Assembly (NCBI GenBank): GCA_035295985.1
Contig: DATHBT010000121.1
Span: 1-25,881, forward strand
Reading direction: 5' to 3'
From: JAIVGV01 sp035295985
GTDB taxonomy: Bacteria > Acidobacteriota > Blastocatellia > Pyrinomonadales > Pyrinomonadaceae
Length of the DNA stretch: 25,881 bases
Below are positions 8,224 to 16,215 of the stretch, one piece after another; position 1 is the stretch's first letter, and each line of letters starts with the position of its first letter. A program made the translations under genes and the position numbers. Below the pieces are notes generated by a model. That model had not been told where the DNA came from. It worked only from the letters and a program-made list of their open reading frames with translations, and ran no database searches.

Positions 8224-9645
8224 GTGCAACTTCTACTGCTCCTCCTGGCCCTGCTCGGAACCGCGCTCGCCCTCGCCGGCCTCCTTGCCGGCAGCCGCTG
8301 GCTCGCGTTCGCCGGGGCCGCCTTTGCGGTCTGCGCGACGGCCTGTCAGTACCTCCTCGGCGGGCAGCGACCGGCGGAGACTGCGGAAGGCGCGGGCACG
8401 CGGGGCGACGATGGCAACCCCGCCGGCCCGCACACAGACGCGCGCCTCGCCCGACGCTCAAAGCTCGCGCCGCTCGGCATCGCGCTCGCGACGGCCCTCG
8501 TCTATTTCTTCTCGAACCCACGGCCGCAGGACTACTTCGACTACACCTACCGGATCGCTGGCGCGCTGCTCGGCGGCCAACTCGGCCTGACCGAGCAGCC
8601 GCCCTCGTGGCTCAACGAGATGGTCCCGCACGGCGGTCGCTTCTACTCGGTCTTTCCGTTGGGGAGTGTGCTGTCGATGCTGCCCGCGGCGCTGTTGAGG
8701 GAGGCGGGCGCGGTCGGGACTTTCCCCTCGGCCCTCGTCGTGTCGTTGGTGGCGGGAGCGACGAGTCTGCTGCTCTACCTGCTCTCGCTGCGCTACGATC
8801 TGACGCCGCGGAAGCGGCTGTTGCTCGTGCTCTTCGTGCCCTTCGGCACCTGGACGTGGTGCAACCTGACGTTCGGCGGCTCGTGGCAGATCGCGCTCGG
8901 CCTCGCCGTCGCGGGGCAGCTCGGCGCGCTCTACTTCACGCTCGTCCGCCCGCGCCCCGTCGCCGCCGGACTCTTCTTCGCGCTCGCCTTCGGCAACCGC
9001 ACGGAGATCATCCTGCTCGCGCCCGTCTTCATGTACCTGGCCTGCCGCGACTCGATCAAATCGCTTCGAGAAATCGTCGCCTCCTGGCCGACGCTCCTGA
9101 AGTTCTCCGCCGCGCCCCTGCTGCTCGGCGTCGCGACGCTCGCTTACAACTACGCCCGCTTCGGCTCGCCTTTCGACTTCGGCTACGCGCGCATCCCCGG
9201 CGTGCTGAACGAGCCCTGGTACAGGGACGGACTCTTTTCGCTGAGCGCCGTCCCGCGCAACACGTGGGCGATGCTCTTCGAGACGTGGCGCGTGACGGAC
9301 GCCCGCCCGTACCTCGTGCCCAAAGGCTTCGGCGGCTCGATCTTTCTGGCTAGCCCGTTCCTCCTGCTGCTCTTCCGCCGCGGCGCGCGCGACTGGGAGT
9401 TGAAGAGGATCGCGTGGATCGCGATTGCGCTGCTGACCGTCGTGCTCTGGCTGCACGGCAACCCCGGCGGCTGGCAGTTTTCCTACCGTTACGCGATGAT
9501 ACTGCTCCCGTGGATGTTCCTAATCCTCGCGGAGAGTGGGCCTCGCTTCGCGACCGTGACCGAGATGGCGCTGGCCGCCGCCTCGGTCGGCGTCAACGCC
9601 TACGCAACCTACCTGTTTCACTGGACTGACTACGTCCGGCCGTAG
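8224..9645 (+). CDS. Multi-pass membrane protein, probable GT-C-fold glycosyltransferase
   Basis: The GTG at 8224 has a strong GGGGGAGG site (8211-8218, 5-nt spacing), giving 473 residues; a GTG at 8194 lacks one. There are two N-terminal helices (about 2-22 and 28-46), a charged soluble stretch (47-80) and then about eight to ten further helices. After the third helix an extracytoplasmic loop carries PRPQDYFDYTYRIAGALLGG and then GGRFYSVFPLGSVLSMLP. This acidic first loop and the FPLG segment resemble GT-C glycosyltransferases that use polyprenyl-phosphate sugars. A later loop has FGNRTE. The GT-C assignment is inference from topology and the acidic loop. A hydrophobic protein of unrelated function cannot be excluded. 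The next gene encodes a GH13 enzyme, so glycan metabolism is a reasonable context. Confidence 0.7.
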   Translation: MQLLLLLLALLGTALALAGLLAGSRWLAFAGAAFAVCATACQYLLGGQRPAETAEGAGTRGDDGNPAGPHTDARLARRSKLAPLGIALATALVYFFSNPRPQDYFDYTYRIAGALLGGQLGLTEQPPSWLNEMVPHGGRFYSVFPLGSVLSMLPAALLREAGAVGTFPSALVVSLVAGATSLLLYLLSLRYDLTPRKRLLLVLFVPFGTWTWCNLTFGGSWQIALGLAVAGQLGALYFTLVRPRPVAAGLFFALAFGNRTEIILLAPVFMYLACRDSIKSLREIVASWPTLLKFSAAPLLLGVATLAYNYARFGSPFDFGYARIPGVLNEPWYRDGLFSLSAVPRNTWAMLFETWRVTDARPYLVPKGFGGSIFLASPFLLLLFRRGARDWELKRIAWIAIALLTVVLWLHGNPGGWQFSYRYAMILLPWMFLILAESGPRFATVTEMALAAASVGVNAYATYLFHWTDYVRP

Positions 9646-9649
9646 CAAG

Positions 9650-9681
9650 GCCCCGCCGTCACACGCGGGCGACGACGGGGC
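9650..9681 (+). terminator. Possible hairpin terminator after the GT-C-like gene
   Basis: Two 11-nt arms (9650-9660 and 9671-9681) pair at ten of eleven positions around a 10-nt loop, starting 5 nt after the stop codon. There is no proper U-run after it, so the function is uncertain. Confidence 0.3.
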
Positions 9682-9744
9682 AGACACTTTCATGACGCGC
9701 GGATCGAACACGTTGGACGGTCGAGCCGCGCCCGGGAGGTCGCG

Positions 9745-11238
9745 GTGAAAAATTTCGGGACGAGGTATCCCACCGTCTTCGAGATCAACACGTGGGTCTG
9801 GCTGGCGGAGTTGGGCCGGGCCGGGGGGCGCGCGGTCACGCTCGGCGCTGTGCCGCAGGACGAGATCGAGCGCATCGCGGGTTACGGCTTCGACGCCGTC
9901 TGGCTGATGGGCGTCTGGGAGCGCAGCCACGCGGCGCGCGCCGTCTCGCGCTCTCACGCCGGCTGGCTCGACGAGTACCGCCGCCTCCTGCCCGACCTCG
10001 AAGAGCGAGACATCGTCGGCTCGCCATACGCCATCCGCGCCTACCGCGTCGAGCCGTCCTTCGGCGGCGACGAAGAACTGCGCGCCTTGCGCCGCCGCTT
10101 CGCCGACGCGGGCATGAGACTGATCCTCGACTTCATCCCGAACCACATGGCGCTCGATCACCCCTGGTTCGCCACGCACCCCGAACGTCTCTTACAGGGC
10201 GGGGAAGAGCAGATCGCGCGGCAGCCGCAGAACTACTTCCGCGCCGCCGGGGATGGGGCGGGCCGCGCCTTCGCGCACGGCCGCGACCCTTACTTCGACG
10301 GCTGGCCCGACACCGTGCAGCTCGACTACCGCCGCCGCGACACGCGGGAGGCGATGACGGCCGAGCTTCTGTCAGTCGCCGAACGGTGCGACGGCGCGCG
10401 CTGCGACATGGCGATGCTGCTCACGCACGACGTGTTCCTGCGCACCTGGGGCGGCGAGTTCGACGAGCCGGGCGTCGAGTTCTGGCCCGCGGCCGTCGCC
10501 GGGATAAAGTCGAGACACCCGGAGTTCGTCCTGCTCGCGGAGGTTTACTGGGACATGGAGTACGAGTTGCAGCGGCAGGGCTTCGATTACACCTACGACA
10601 AGCGGCTCTACGACCGCCTGCGCGACGCGGACGCCCAAGCCGTCAACGCGCACCTGCGCGCGGAGATGGGTTTCCAGGAGCGGCTGGTGCGCTTCGTCGA
10701 GAATCACGACGAGCCGCGCGCGGCCGAAGCCTTCCCCGCGCCGAGCGGGTTCGCGGCTTCGGCCGTGACGCTCGCGCTGCCGGGCCTGCGTCTTCTGCAC
10801 GAGGGGCAGCTCGAAGGCCGCCGCCACAAACTCTCGGTTCACCTCGGGCGCAGGCCCGACGAGGAGACGGATTCGCGCCTCGCGGGCCACTACCGCAGGC
10901 TGCTGGCCGCGCTCCGCCACGAAGTCTTCCACGAGGGGCGCTGGCGTCTGCTCGAAGCGCGCGAGGCCGGGCAGGGCGACGCGAGCTTCCACAATTTCGT
11001 CGCGAGCCTCTGGGAGTCGGGCGAGGAGCTTCGTCTCGTAGTCGCAAACCTCTCGCCAGACGGCGCTCGCTGCCGCCTGCCGCTCGGCGTCGATGCGTTG
11101 GCCGGACGCGAGTGGTTCCTGACTGACCTGCTCGGCGAGGCGCGTTACCTGCGCGCGGGCGATGACCTGTTGCGGCCGGGCCTCTACCTCGACGTGCCCG
11201 GCCACGGCTGCCACCTCTTCGAGATCACGCCCGGCTGA
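9745..11238 (+). CDS. Alpha-amylase family (GH13) glycosidase
   Basis: The 497-residue protein has no signal peptide, so it is probably cytoplasmic. The (beta/alpha)8 barrel shows all conserved GH13 regions: region I DFIPNH (129-134), region II GARCDMAML with nucleophile Asp221, region III LLAEVYWD with acid/base Glu266, and region IV FVENHDE with Asn320, His321 and Asp322. A C-terminal beta domain (about 415-497) ends the protein. The GTG start at 9745 is fixed by GGGAGG at 9734-9739. All three catalytic carboxylates are present, so it should be active on alpha-glucans or on a related alpha-glucoside, possibly by transfer. The subfamily is not clear to me. It lies between the GT-C-like protein and a dienelactone hydrolase, with about 100 nt before and after, so operon membership is uncertain. 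Confidence 0.9.
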   Translation: MKNFGTRYPTVFEINTWVWLAELGRAGGRAVTLGAVPQDEIERIAGYGFDAVWLMGVWERSHAARAVSRSHAGWLDEYRRLLPDLEERDIVGSPYAIRAYRVEPSFGGDEELRALRRRFADAGMRLILDFIPNHMALDHPWFATHPERLLQGGEEQIARQPQNYFRAAGDGAGRAFAHGRDPYFDGWPDTVQLDYRRRDTREAMTAELLSVAERCDGARCDMAMLLTHDVFLRTWGGEFDEPGVEFWPAAVAGIKSRHPEFVLLAEVYWDMEYELQRQGFDYTYDKRLYDRLRDADAQAVNAHLRAEMGFQERLVRFVENHDEPRAAEAFPAPSGFAASAVTLALPGLRLLHEGQLEGRRHKLSVHLGRRPDEETDSRLAGHYRRLLAALRHEVFHEGRWRLLEAREAGQGDASFHNFVASLWESGEELRLVVANLSPDGARCRLPLGVDALAGREWFLTDLLGEARYLRAGDDLLRPGLYLDVPGHGCHLFEITPG

Positions 11239-11296
11239 CGCGGCCCAGAACCGGAATACAGAACTTATTAAGGAGATAAGGAGAAGCCTTTCGCCA

Positions 11297-11311
11297 CGCA
11301 CCGTGGGTGCG
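11297..11311 (+). other. Small hairpin between ribosome-binding site and start
   Basis: CGCACC (11297-11302), loop GTG and GGTGCG (11306-11311) form a 6-bp stem. It lies between the strong AAGGAG-type sites at about 11270-11285 and the ATG at 11331. Folding would shorten the distance between the purine-rich site and the start. Confidence 0.35.
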
Positions 11312-11330
11312 GACGACTGCAACGACCGAC

Positions 11331-12080
11331 ATGATCATCACGAGCGAATACGTTGACGTGCCCGCGCCCGGCGGCGGCGCGATCCGCACCTTCGTCGCCG
11401 CGCCCAAGCCGGCCGGCCGCTATCCGGGCGTCATCTTCTACTCGGACATCTTCCAGTTGACCGACACGATGCTCCGCTCGACGGCGCGGCTGGCCGGCTA
11501 CGGCTTCGTCGTCGCCGCGCCGGAAATCTACCGCCGCATCGAGCCGCCCGGCCTCGTCATCCCCTTCGACGACGCCGGCCGCACGCGCGGCCTCGAAGAC
11601 GCGCAGAAGACCCCCGTCGCGCACTTCGACGAGGACTGCCGCGCCGTCCTCGACTACCTCAAACGTCACCCGTCGGTTGGCGAAGACCAACTCGCCGCCG
11701 CCGGCTTCTGCATCGGCGGCCACCTCGCCTTCCGCGCCGCGCTGCACGGGGACGTTCGCGCGACCGCCTGCTTCTACGGCACGGGCATCCACACGGGCAA
11801 ACTCGGCAGCGACGCCGACGCCGGCTCGCTTGAGCGCGCGGGCGAGATCAAGGGCGAGCTGCTCCTGGTGTGGGGCACGCTCGACCCGCACATACCCGAA
11901 GACGGCCGGCGGAAGATCGAGTCGGCGCTCGGCGAGGCGGGCGTCAACTTCTCCCAAAAACACTACCCGGCCGAGCACGCCTTCATGCGCGACGTGGGGC
12001 CGCGCTTCGACCCCGAAGCGACCGACCTCGCCTTCGCCGACATGGTCGCCCTCTTCCGGCGCGCCTTCCCGCGCGGCTAG
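11331..12080 (+). CDS. Dienelactone hydrolase family protein
   Basis: This is a 249-residue alpha/beta-hydrolase. The nucleophile elbow is GFCIGGH with Cys127. The acid is Asp185 (WGTLDPHIP) and the base His216 (YPAEHAFMRD), giving the Cys-Asp-His triad characteristic of the dienelactone hydrolase family. The length is typical. Family members hydrolyse dienelactones or other esters; the substrate here is unknown, and most genomic homologues are not part of aromatic-ring pathways. I prefer the ATG at 11331 because the protein fold begins there (MIITSEYVDV). A GTG at 11307 would add eight polar residues and is nearer the AAGGAG sites, so the start is not settled. The gene converges on the minus-strand block at 12111. 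Confidence 0.9.
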   Translation: MIITSEYVDVPAPGGGAIRTFVAAPKPAGRYPGVIFYSDIFQLTDTMLRSTARLAGYGFVVAAPEIYRRIEPPGLVIPFDDAGRTRGLEDAQKTPVAHFDEDCRAVLDYLKRHPSVGEDQLAAAGFCIGGHLAFRAALHGDVRATACFYGTGIHTGKLGSDADAGSLERAGEIKGELLLVWGTLDPHIPEDGRRKIESALGEAGVNFSQKHYPAEHAFMRDVGPRFDPEATDLAFADMVALFRRAFPRG

Positions 12081-12110
12081 CGGTTCGGCCGCACCGCGGC
12101 TCTTCGCTGC

Positions 12111-12340
12111 TCATTCCTTATTGCCCTTCTCTTCCTCCGACTTCACGGCGGCGAGGGCACAAGCGAGCAGCATGAGCAGGAGGGCGGCGGCCGTGGGCAG
12201 GTAGTAGCCGCGCGAGTTCACGAAGCTGTGACGGCCGGGCCCCCGACGGCCATGCCGGCGAGGAAGAGCGCGACGATTGTAAGCCCCCACTTCGAGCCTT
12301 TGCCGATGGTTATTTCAGGGCTACTTTCATGGCTCTTCAT
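12111..12340 (-). pseudogene. Frameshifted small two-helix membrane protein
   Basis: The minus-strand ATG at 12340 opens a frame beginning MKSHESSPEITIGKGSKWGL with a hydrophobic segment (TIVALFLAGMAVGG), which then stops early at TGA after 40 codons. The next frame continues with sensible coding: a HSFVNSRGYYLPTAA region, a Leu/Ala membrane helix and the charged tail VKSEEEKGNKE, ending at 12111-12113. The total of 230 nt is one short of a multiple of three. The join lies at the run of five C on the plus strand (12240-12244). One extra base there restores a 76-residue protein with two membrane helices. It is either a recent inactivation or a sequencing or assembly error. No family is recognised. 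Confidence 0.6.
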
Positions 12341-12431
12341 ACTTGGTCTCTCTCTTTCGGCCGCCGCGCAAGGCCGCAAGCCCCGGTCGGCCGACGCGAC
12401 AGCGCGCGAACTCCCTCCGAATTTTGCCCCC

Positions 12432-12824
12432 TTAGAGGAGGCTGCTGATCTTCTCGATCAACTCGTCCGGCCCCACCGGCGTTTCAATGTATGCGTCGCA
12501 GCCGGCCTCCCTCGCCCTTTCGCGCATCTCGCCGCCGTAAGCGGAAAAAGCCACGATGGGCACGCTGCGCGCCTCCTCCCGCCCGCGCAGCCTGCGCGTG
12601 ATCGACAGCCCGTCCGCGCCCGGCATGTGGATGTCCATCAGGATCAGGTCGGGCCGCTCGCGCAGGGCGATCTCGTAGCCTGCCTCCCCGTCCGCGGCGG
12701 AGACGACCCGGTAGCCTCTTTTCCGGAGGGTCAATTCGAGCATTGTGCGTGTGTCGTCATAGTCTTCGACGATGAGGATCAGTGGCCCGGCCGCGGCCGT
12801 CTCGTCCTTCGGCATAACGCCCAC
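12432..12824 (-). CDS. Stand-alone response-regulator receiver domain lacking the conserved lysine
   Basis: This encodes about 130 residues, a single CheY/Spo0F-type receiver with no output domain. The acid pocket is in ILIVEDYDD (Glu20, Asp21), the phospho-acceptor is Asp64 in LILMDIHMPG, and the switch Ser94 is in IVAFSA. In strand 5, where receivers normally have Lys-Pro, the sequence reads AYIETPVGPDEL, with Thr115 in place of lysine. The GTG at 12824 has GGAGG at 7-nt spacing; the ATG at 12815 is a possible alternative. No histidine kinase is nearby, so it is an orphan. It precedes the frameshifted small gene by 91 nt. Family known; the missing lysine suggests altered phosphorylation-dependent signalling. 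Confidence 0.88.
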   Translation of the reverse strand: MGVMPKDETAAAGPLILIVEDYDDTRTMLELTLRKRGYRVVSAADGEAGYEIALRERPDLILMDIHMPGADGLSITRRLRGREEARSVPIVAFSAYGGEMRERAREAGCDAYIETPVGPDELIEKISSLL

Positions 12825-12951
12825 CCTTTCTCCTCCGGCCGCCACCGCCCGCGAAAGGTTACCCGTCAGCGGGCGGCGACCCTGACGGCCCTAAACCTTC
12901 CCCGCCCGTGCAACTCGCAAGTCGCCGGCCCCGGTCCCTTGCTACGCGCTC

Positions 12952-12960
12952 TATATACCA
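12952..12960 (-). promoter_or_regulatory. Candidate extended -10 for the receiver gene
   Basis: On the minus strand TGG precedes TATATA (12957-12952), matching an extended -10 (TGn-TATAAT). No good -35 is seen. It lies about 130 nt upstream of the receiver start in an otherwise GC-rich stretch. The remaining bases from 12846 to 13095 show no gene. Confidence 0.35.
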
Positions 12961-13095
12961 CTTATTAGCCGCGGGCGCGGCCCGCGCGCCGTTCACCGTC
13001 CGGGGAGTCGGAAAGATAATGAGGATGATCGATTTCAGGGTGAGGACGGAAAGGCGTGCCGGGGCGGGGGCTTAGCCCGCAGGCTGAATCACCCT

Positions 13096-14196
13096 TCAGA
13101 CGTTGAAGCGGAAGAGGACTACGTCGCCCTCGCGCATGACGTAGTCTTTGCCCTCGGAGCGGAGCAGCCCCTGCTCGCGCGCGGCGGCGGTCGAGCCGGT
13201 GCGCAGCAGGTCTTCGTAGGAGACGACCTCTGCGCGGATGAAGCCGCGCTCGATGTCGGAGTGGATCGTGCCGGCGGCCTGCGGCGCGCGCGTGCCCCGC
13301 GGGATCGTCCAGGCGCGCACCTCCTTCTCGCCCGCCGTCAGGAACGACATCAGACCGAGCAGGCGATAGACGCTCCTGATCATCAGATCGACGCCGGAGG
13401 ACTCGACGCCGTGCGCGCGCAAGAATTCCTGCCGCTCGTCGGGCGATAGCTCTACCAGCTCGGCTTCGAGCTGCGCGCAGATGACGACCGCCTCGGCCGC
13501 TTCCCCCGCCGCGATCTCCCTGACGGTTCTGACGTGCGGGTTGTCGTCGGGCGCGGCGAGCGTGGCCTCGTCCACGTTGGCCGCGTAGATGGTCGGCTTA
13601 GAGGTGAGCAGGAAGAAGCCGCGCGCGACGGCGCGCTCGTCGTCCGTCAGTTGGACGGCGCGCGCGGGCTTGCCCTCGGAGAGCGTGGGGAGGAGCTTGT
13701 CGAGCACGGCGATCTCCGTGAGCGCGGCCTTGTCGCCGCCTTTCGCGGACTTCTGCGCGCGCTCGCGGCGTCGCTCGGCCGAGGCGAGGTCTGCGAGGGC
13801 CAGCTCGATCTGGATCGTCTCCACGTCGCGGCGCGGCGAGACCGAGCCTTCGACGTGGACGACGTTCTCGTCCTCGAAGCAGCGGACGACGTGGACGACC
13901 GCGTCCGTCTCGCGGATGTTGGCGAGGAACTGGTTGCCGAGTCCTTCGCCCTTCGACGCGCCGCGCACTAATCCGGCGATGTCCACGAACTCGACCGTAG
14001 CCGGGATGACGGTCTGCGTCTTGACGAGCCTGGCGAGCGGTTCGAGCCGCGCGTCAGGCACGGGGACGACGCCGACGTTCGGCTCGATGGTGGCGAACGG
14101 GTAGTTGGCGGCGAGCGCGGCCGACTGCGCCGTGAGCGCGTTGAAGAGCGTGGACTTGCCGACGTTCGGCAGCCCGACGATGCCTGCGCGGAGCAT
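13096..14196 (-). CDS. ychF: Redox-regulated ATPase YchF (Obg/OLA1 family)
   Basis: The 366-residue protein has the normal YchF length. The N-terminal P-loop is GLPNVGKST (8-16). Switch II is FVDIAGLVRGASKGEGLG (70-87). The G4 position reads NVDE (207-210) rather than NKxD, as in the YchF subfamily, which prefers ATP. A coiled-coil helical insert (about 125-170) follows, and the C-terminal TGS domain (about 280-366) ends in VMREGDVVLFRFNV. In other bacteria YchF binds ribosomes and is linked to the oxidative-stress response and to translation initiation. It stands alone on the minus strand, divergent from the transglycosylase gene. The ATG at 14196 is supported by the conserved N-terminus MLRAGIVGLPNVGK. 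Confidence 0.96.
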   Translation of the reverse strand: MLRAGIVGLPNVGKSTLFNALTAQSAALAANYPFATIEPNVGVVPVPDARLEPLARLVKTQTVIPATVEFVDIAGLVRGASKGEGLGNQFLANIRETDAVVHVVRCFEDENVVHVEGSVSPRRDVETIQIELALADLASAERRRERAQKSAKGGDKAALTEIAVLDKLLPTLSEGKPARAVQLTDDERAVARGFFLLTSKPTIYAANVDEATLAAPDDNPHVRTVREIAAGEAAEAVVICAQLEAELVELSPDERQEFLRAHGVESSGVDLMIRSVYRLLGLMSFLTAGEKEVRAWTIPRGTRAPQAAGTIHSDIERGFIRAEVVSYEDLLRTGSTAAAREQGLLRSEGKDYVMREGDVVLFRFNV

Positions 14197-14290
14197 TCCT
14201 GCGACCTCGGATGCTGAATTTTCGTTGCCCGTTCTTTTACAACGCGCCTCCGCGCAGTGTCCAGCAGGCGCGCCGGTAAGGCTGTCCTTA

Positions 14291-14407
14291 GTCCGTTGTC
14301 AATTGTCCGTTGTTTGAGCCTACATAGCTTGAGAGCCTTCCTCGAAGCGCGTCGGTCGAGTCGGCACGAACAACGGACAACTGACAACGGACGACTGACC
14401 ACTGACC
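14291..14407. repeat. Inverted repeat with 24-bp arms, dispersed-repeat-like
   Basis: Arm 14291-14314 is complementary to arm 14369-14392 at 23 of 24 positions. Each arm consists of GTCCGTTGT-type units. The 54-nt spacer contains a further CTCGA/TCGAG stem (14341-14345 and 14356-14360). Two tandem ACTGACC units follow at 14394-14407. The element lies between the divergent ychF and transglycosylase genes and is more AT-rich than the genes around it. A related motif occurs at 927-946. It is probably a dispersed, non-coding, possibly mobile palindromic element. Confidence 0.65.
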
Positions 14408-14430
14408 GTTTTCGGCGGTCAAAGTGGCGG

Positions 14431-14459
14431 TTGACTTGCGCGGCGATTTGGCATAAAAG
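14431..14459 (+). promoter_or_regulatory. Probable sigma70-type promoter of the transglycosylase
   Basis: TTGACT (14431-14436) and TAAAAG (14454-14459) are separated by 17 nt, with five and four consensus matches respectively. Transcription would start near 14466 and give a leader of about 90 nt to the ATG at 14556. It begins just after the inverted repeat. Confidence 0.6.
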
Positions 14460-14555
14460 CACTAGCGCCGTTCCCACACCAGACAACCCGGAAATCCCCC
14501 GAGCACCGCCCGTGTGCCGGCGGCAAGCTGCGCGCGCGGGCGTCGAGGCCCGGTA

Positions 14556-16199
14556 ATGAAACTTCAAACCCGACTGCTGCTGGCCGTGCTTTGCGCCGCG
14601 CCGCTGCTCTTCCTGCCCGCCGCCTGCAAGCGGAAGGTCGAGATGCAGGCGTTCGACGAGATCGACCGCCGCTCCGCCGTGCCCGCACCCGTCGAACCCG
14701 TCAAGCGAGACCTCGCAGACCTCAAACAGAAGGGCACGCTGACCGTGCTCGCGCCCTACAACTCGACCACCTACTTCCTCTACCGCGGCGAGCCGATGGG
14801 CTACGAGTTCGAGTTGCTGCAAGCCTTCGCCAAGGATCAGGGCCTCGCGCTCAAGATGCACGTCGTCACGGATCGGAAGAGCCTCTACTCGATGCTCAAC
14901 AACGGCGACGGCGACATCGCCGCCGCGCGGCTCGTCCCGACGGACGAAGACCGGAAGCTCGTCAACTTCACGCGCGAGCTGTACCGGACGGAACCGGCGC
15001 TCGTGCAGCAGGAGGTGCAGCCCGAGGGCGCGAAGATGCAGGAGGCGGCGAAGCAGGCTTTGCAGCCCGCGCCCGAAGCGCCCCTCCCCGAAGAGCTGGA
15101 GATTTACGCGCGGCGCGTCACGCAGCCCGCGCAGCTCGCGGGCGAGACCGTCCACCTGCCCGAGCGGTCGCCCTACATGACGACGCTCATCGAGCTGGCC
15201 GACGACATCTCGGGCGAGATACACGTCATCGAGTTGGGCGGCCGGATAGGTGACGAGGCGCTGGCGCAGAAGGTGGCGGGCGGCGAGGTCGAGTTCACGG
15301 TGATGCAGGCCAACCTGGCCGAACTCAAAGAGGCCGAGTTCAAGAATCTTAAGGTGCGGCCGGTCGTCGGCCGCACGCACAGCGTCACGTGGGCCGTGCG
15401 GCGCAACGCGCCGGAGTTGGAAGCGGCCCTCAACAGTTGGATCGAGGAGAAGAAGAACGGGGCGCTCTTCAACACGCTCTACAGGAAATACTTCGTTGAT
15501 CGGAAAAAGCACGTCGAGCGCGCGGGCAGCAAGTACCTCACCTCCTCGACCGGCAAGCTGTGCGAGTACGACCACCTGCTCCAGCAGTACGCCGTCGAAC
15601 TCGGCTGGGACTGGCGGCTCCTCGCCTCGCAGGCCTACCAGGAGTCGCGCTTCAAGCCCGACGCGCGCTCGTGGGCGGGCGCGACCGGGTTGCTGCAACT
15701 GATGCCGCGCACGGCGAAGGAGTTCGGCGTCGAAGACCTGAACGACCCGGAGCAGAACGTGCAGGGCGCGGTCAGGTTTCTGCAATGGCTGACGAAACAT
15801 TGGACGAAGCGCATCGACGACGAGGACGAGCGCCTCAAGTTCATCCTCGCCTCCTATAACACGGGCGCGGGCCACGTCGAGGACGCGCAGCGGCTCGCCG
15901 AAAAGCACGGCCACGATCCCGAACGCTGGGAGCACGTCTCCTACTGGCTGCTGCAAAAGTCCACGCAGCAGCACTCGACCGACCCCGTAGTCAAGTTCGG
16001 CTTCTGCCGCGGCGTCGAACCCGTCCAGTACGTCAGTTCCATCCTCGACCGCTTCGACCACTACCGCCAGTTCGTCGTCACGCGGCACGACAGGCCCGCG
16101 AAGCGAAGGGCGCGGGCGACTGTTGCGGCGGCGGCGGCGGCGGCCTCCCGCCCCGCCACTCGGCGCGCGGCGAGCTACGGCTTCGCAGCCGCCCGGTAG
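14556..16199 (+). CDS. MltF-like membrane-bound lytic murein transglycosylase (lipoprotein)
   Basis: The 547-residue protein has an N-terminal signal with a lipobox-like LPAAC (Cys24), suggesting a lipid anchor. A solute-binding-protein-3-like domain occupies about 58-315 (LTVLAPYNSTTYFLYRG, GYEFELLQAFAKDQGLALK, then KYF), with a Glu/Ala-rich linker around 150-190. The SLT catalytic domain follows at about 338-470 with the active-site Glu363 in YQESRF, then GATGLLQLMP and ASYNTGAGH. This is the MltF domain order. It should cleave peptidoglycan to 1,6-anhydro-muropeptides in the periplasm. The C-terminal tail (512-547) is a basic, Ala-rich low-complexity stretch encoded by a GCG repeat. The ATG at 14556 has GAGG at 7-nt spacing; the upstream GTG at 14514 would spoil the signal peptide. 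A secreted-protein gene follows after 16 nt. Confidence 0.92.
   Translation: MKLQTRLLLAVLCAAPLLFLPAACKRKVEMQAFDEIDRRSAVPAPVEPVKRDLADLKQKGTLTVLAPYNSTTYFLYRGEPMGYEFELLQAFAKDQGLALKMHVVTDRKSLYSMLNNGDGDIAAARLVPTDEDRKLVNFTRELYRTEPALVQQEVQPEGAKMQEAAKQALQPAPEAPLPEELEIYARRVTQPAQLAGETVHLPERSPYMTTLIELADDISGEIHVIELGGRIGDEALAQKVAGGEVEFTVMQANLAELKEAEFKNLKVRPVVGRTHSVTWAVRRNAPELEAALNSWIEEKKNGALFNTLYRKYFVDRKKHVERAGSKYLTSSTGKLCEYDHLLQQYAVELGWDWRLLASQAYQESRFKPDARSWAGATGLLQLMPRTAKEFGVEDLNDPEQNVQGAVRFLQWLTKHWTKRIDDEDERLKFILASYNTGAGHVEDAQRLAEKHGHDPERWEHVSYWLLQKSTQQHSTDPVVKFGFCRGVEPVQYVSSILDRFDHYRQFVVTRHDRPAKRRARATVAAAAAAASRPATRRAASYGFAAAR
16125..16144 (+). repeat. GCG trinucleotide repeat (polyalanine)
   Basis: About 20 nt of uninterrupted GCG units, six full codons plus GCC, encode a run of seven Ala near the C-terminus of the transglycosylase. 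Such tracts can slip in length between strains. Confidence 0.7.
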
Positions 16200-16215
16200 C
16201 CCGCGGGTTTCGGCC

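Noticed and set aside
13020..13076. 18-codon ORF after a purine-rich stretch between the receiver gene and ychF
   Set aside because: Too short and Arg/Gly-rich with no recognisable feature; expected by chance.
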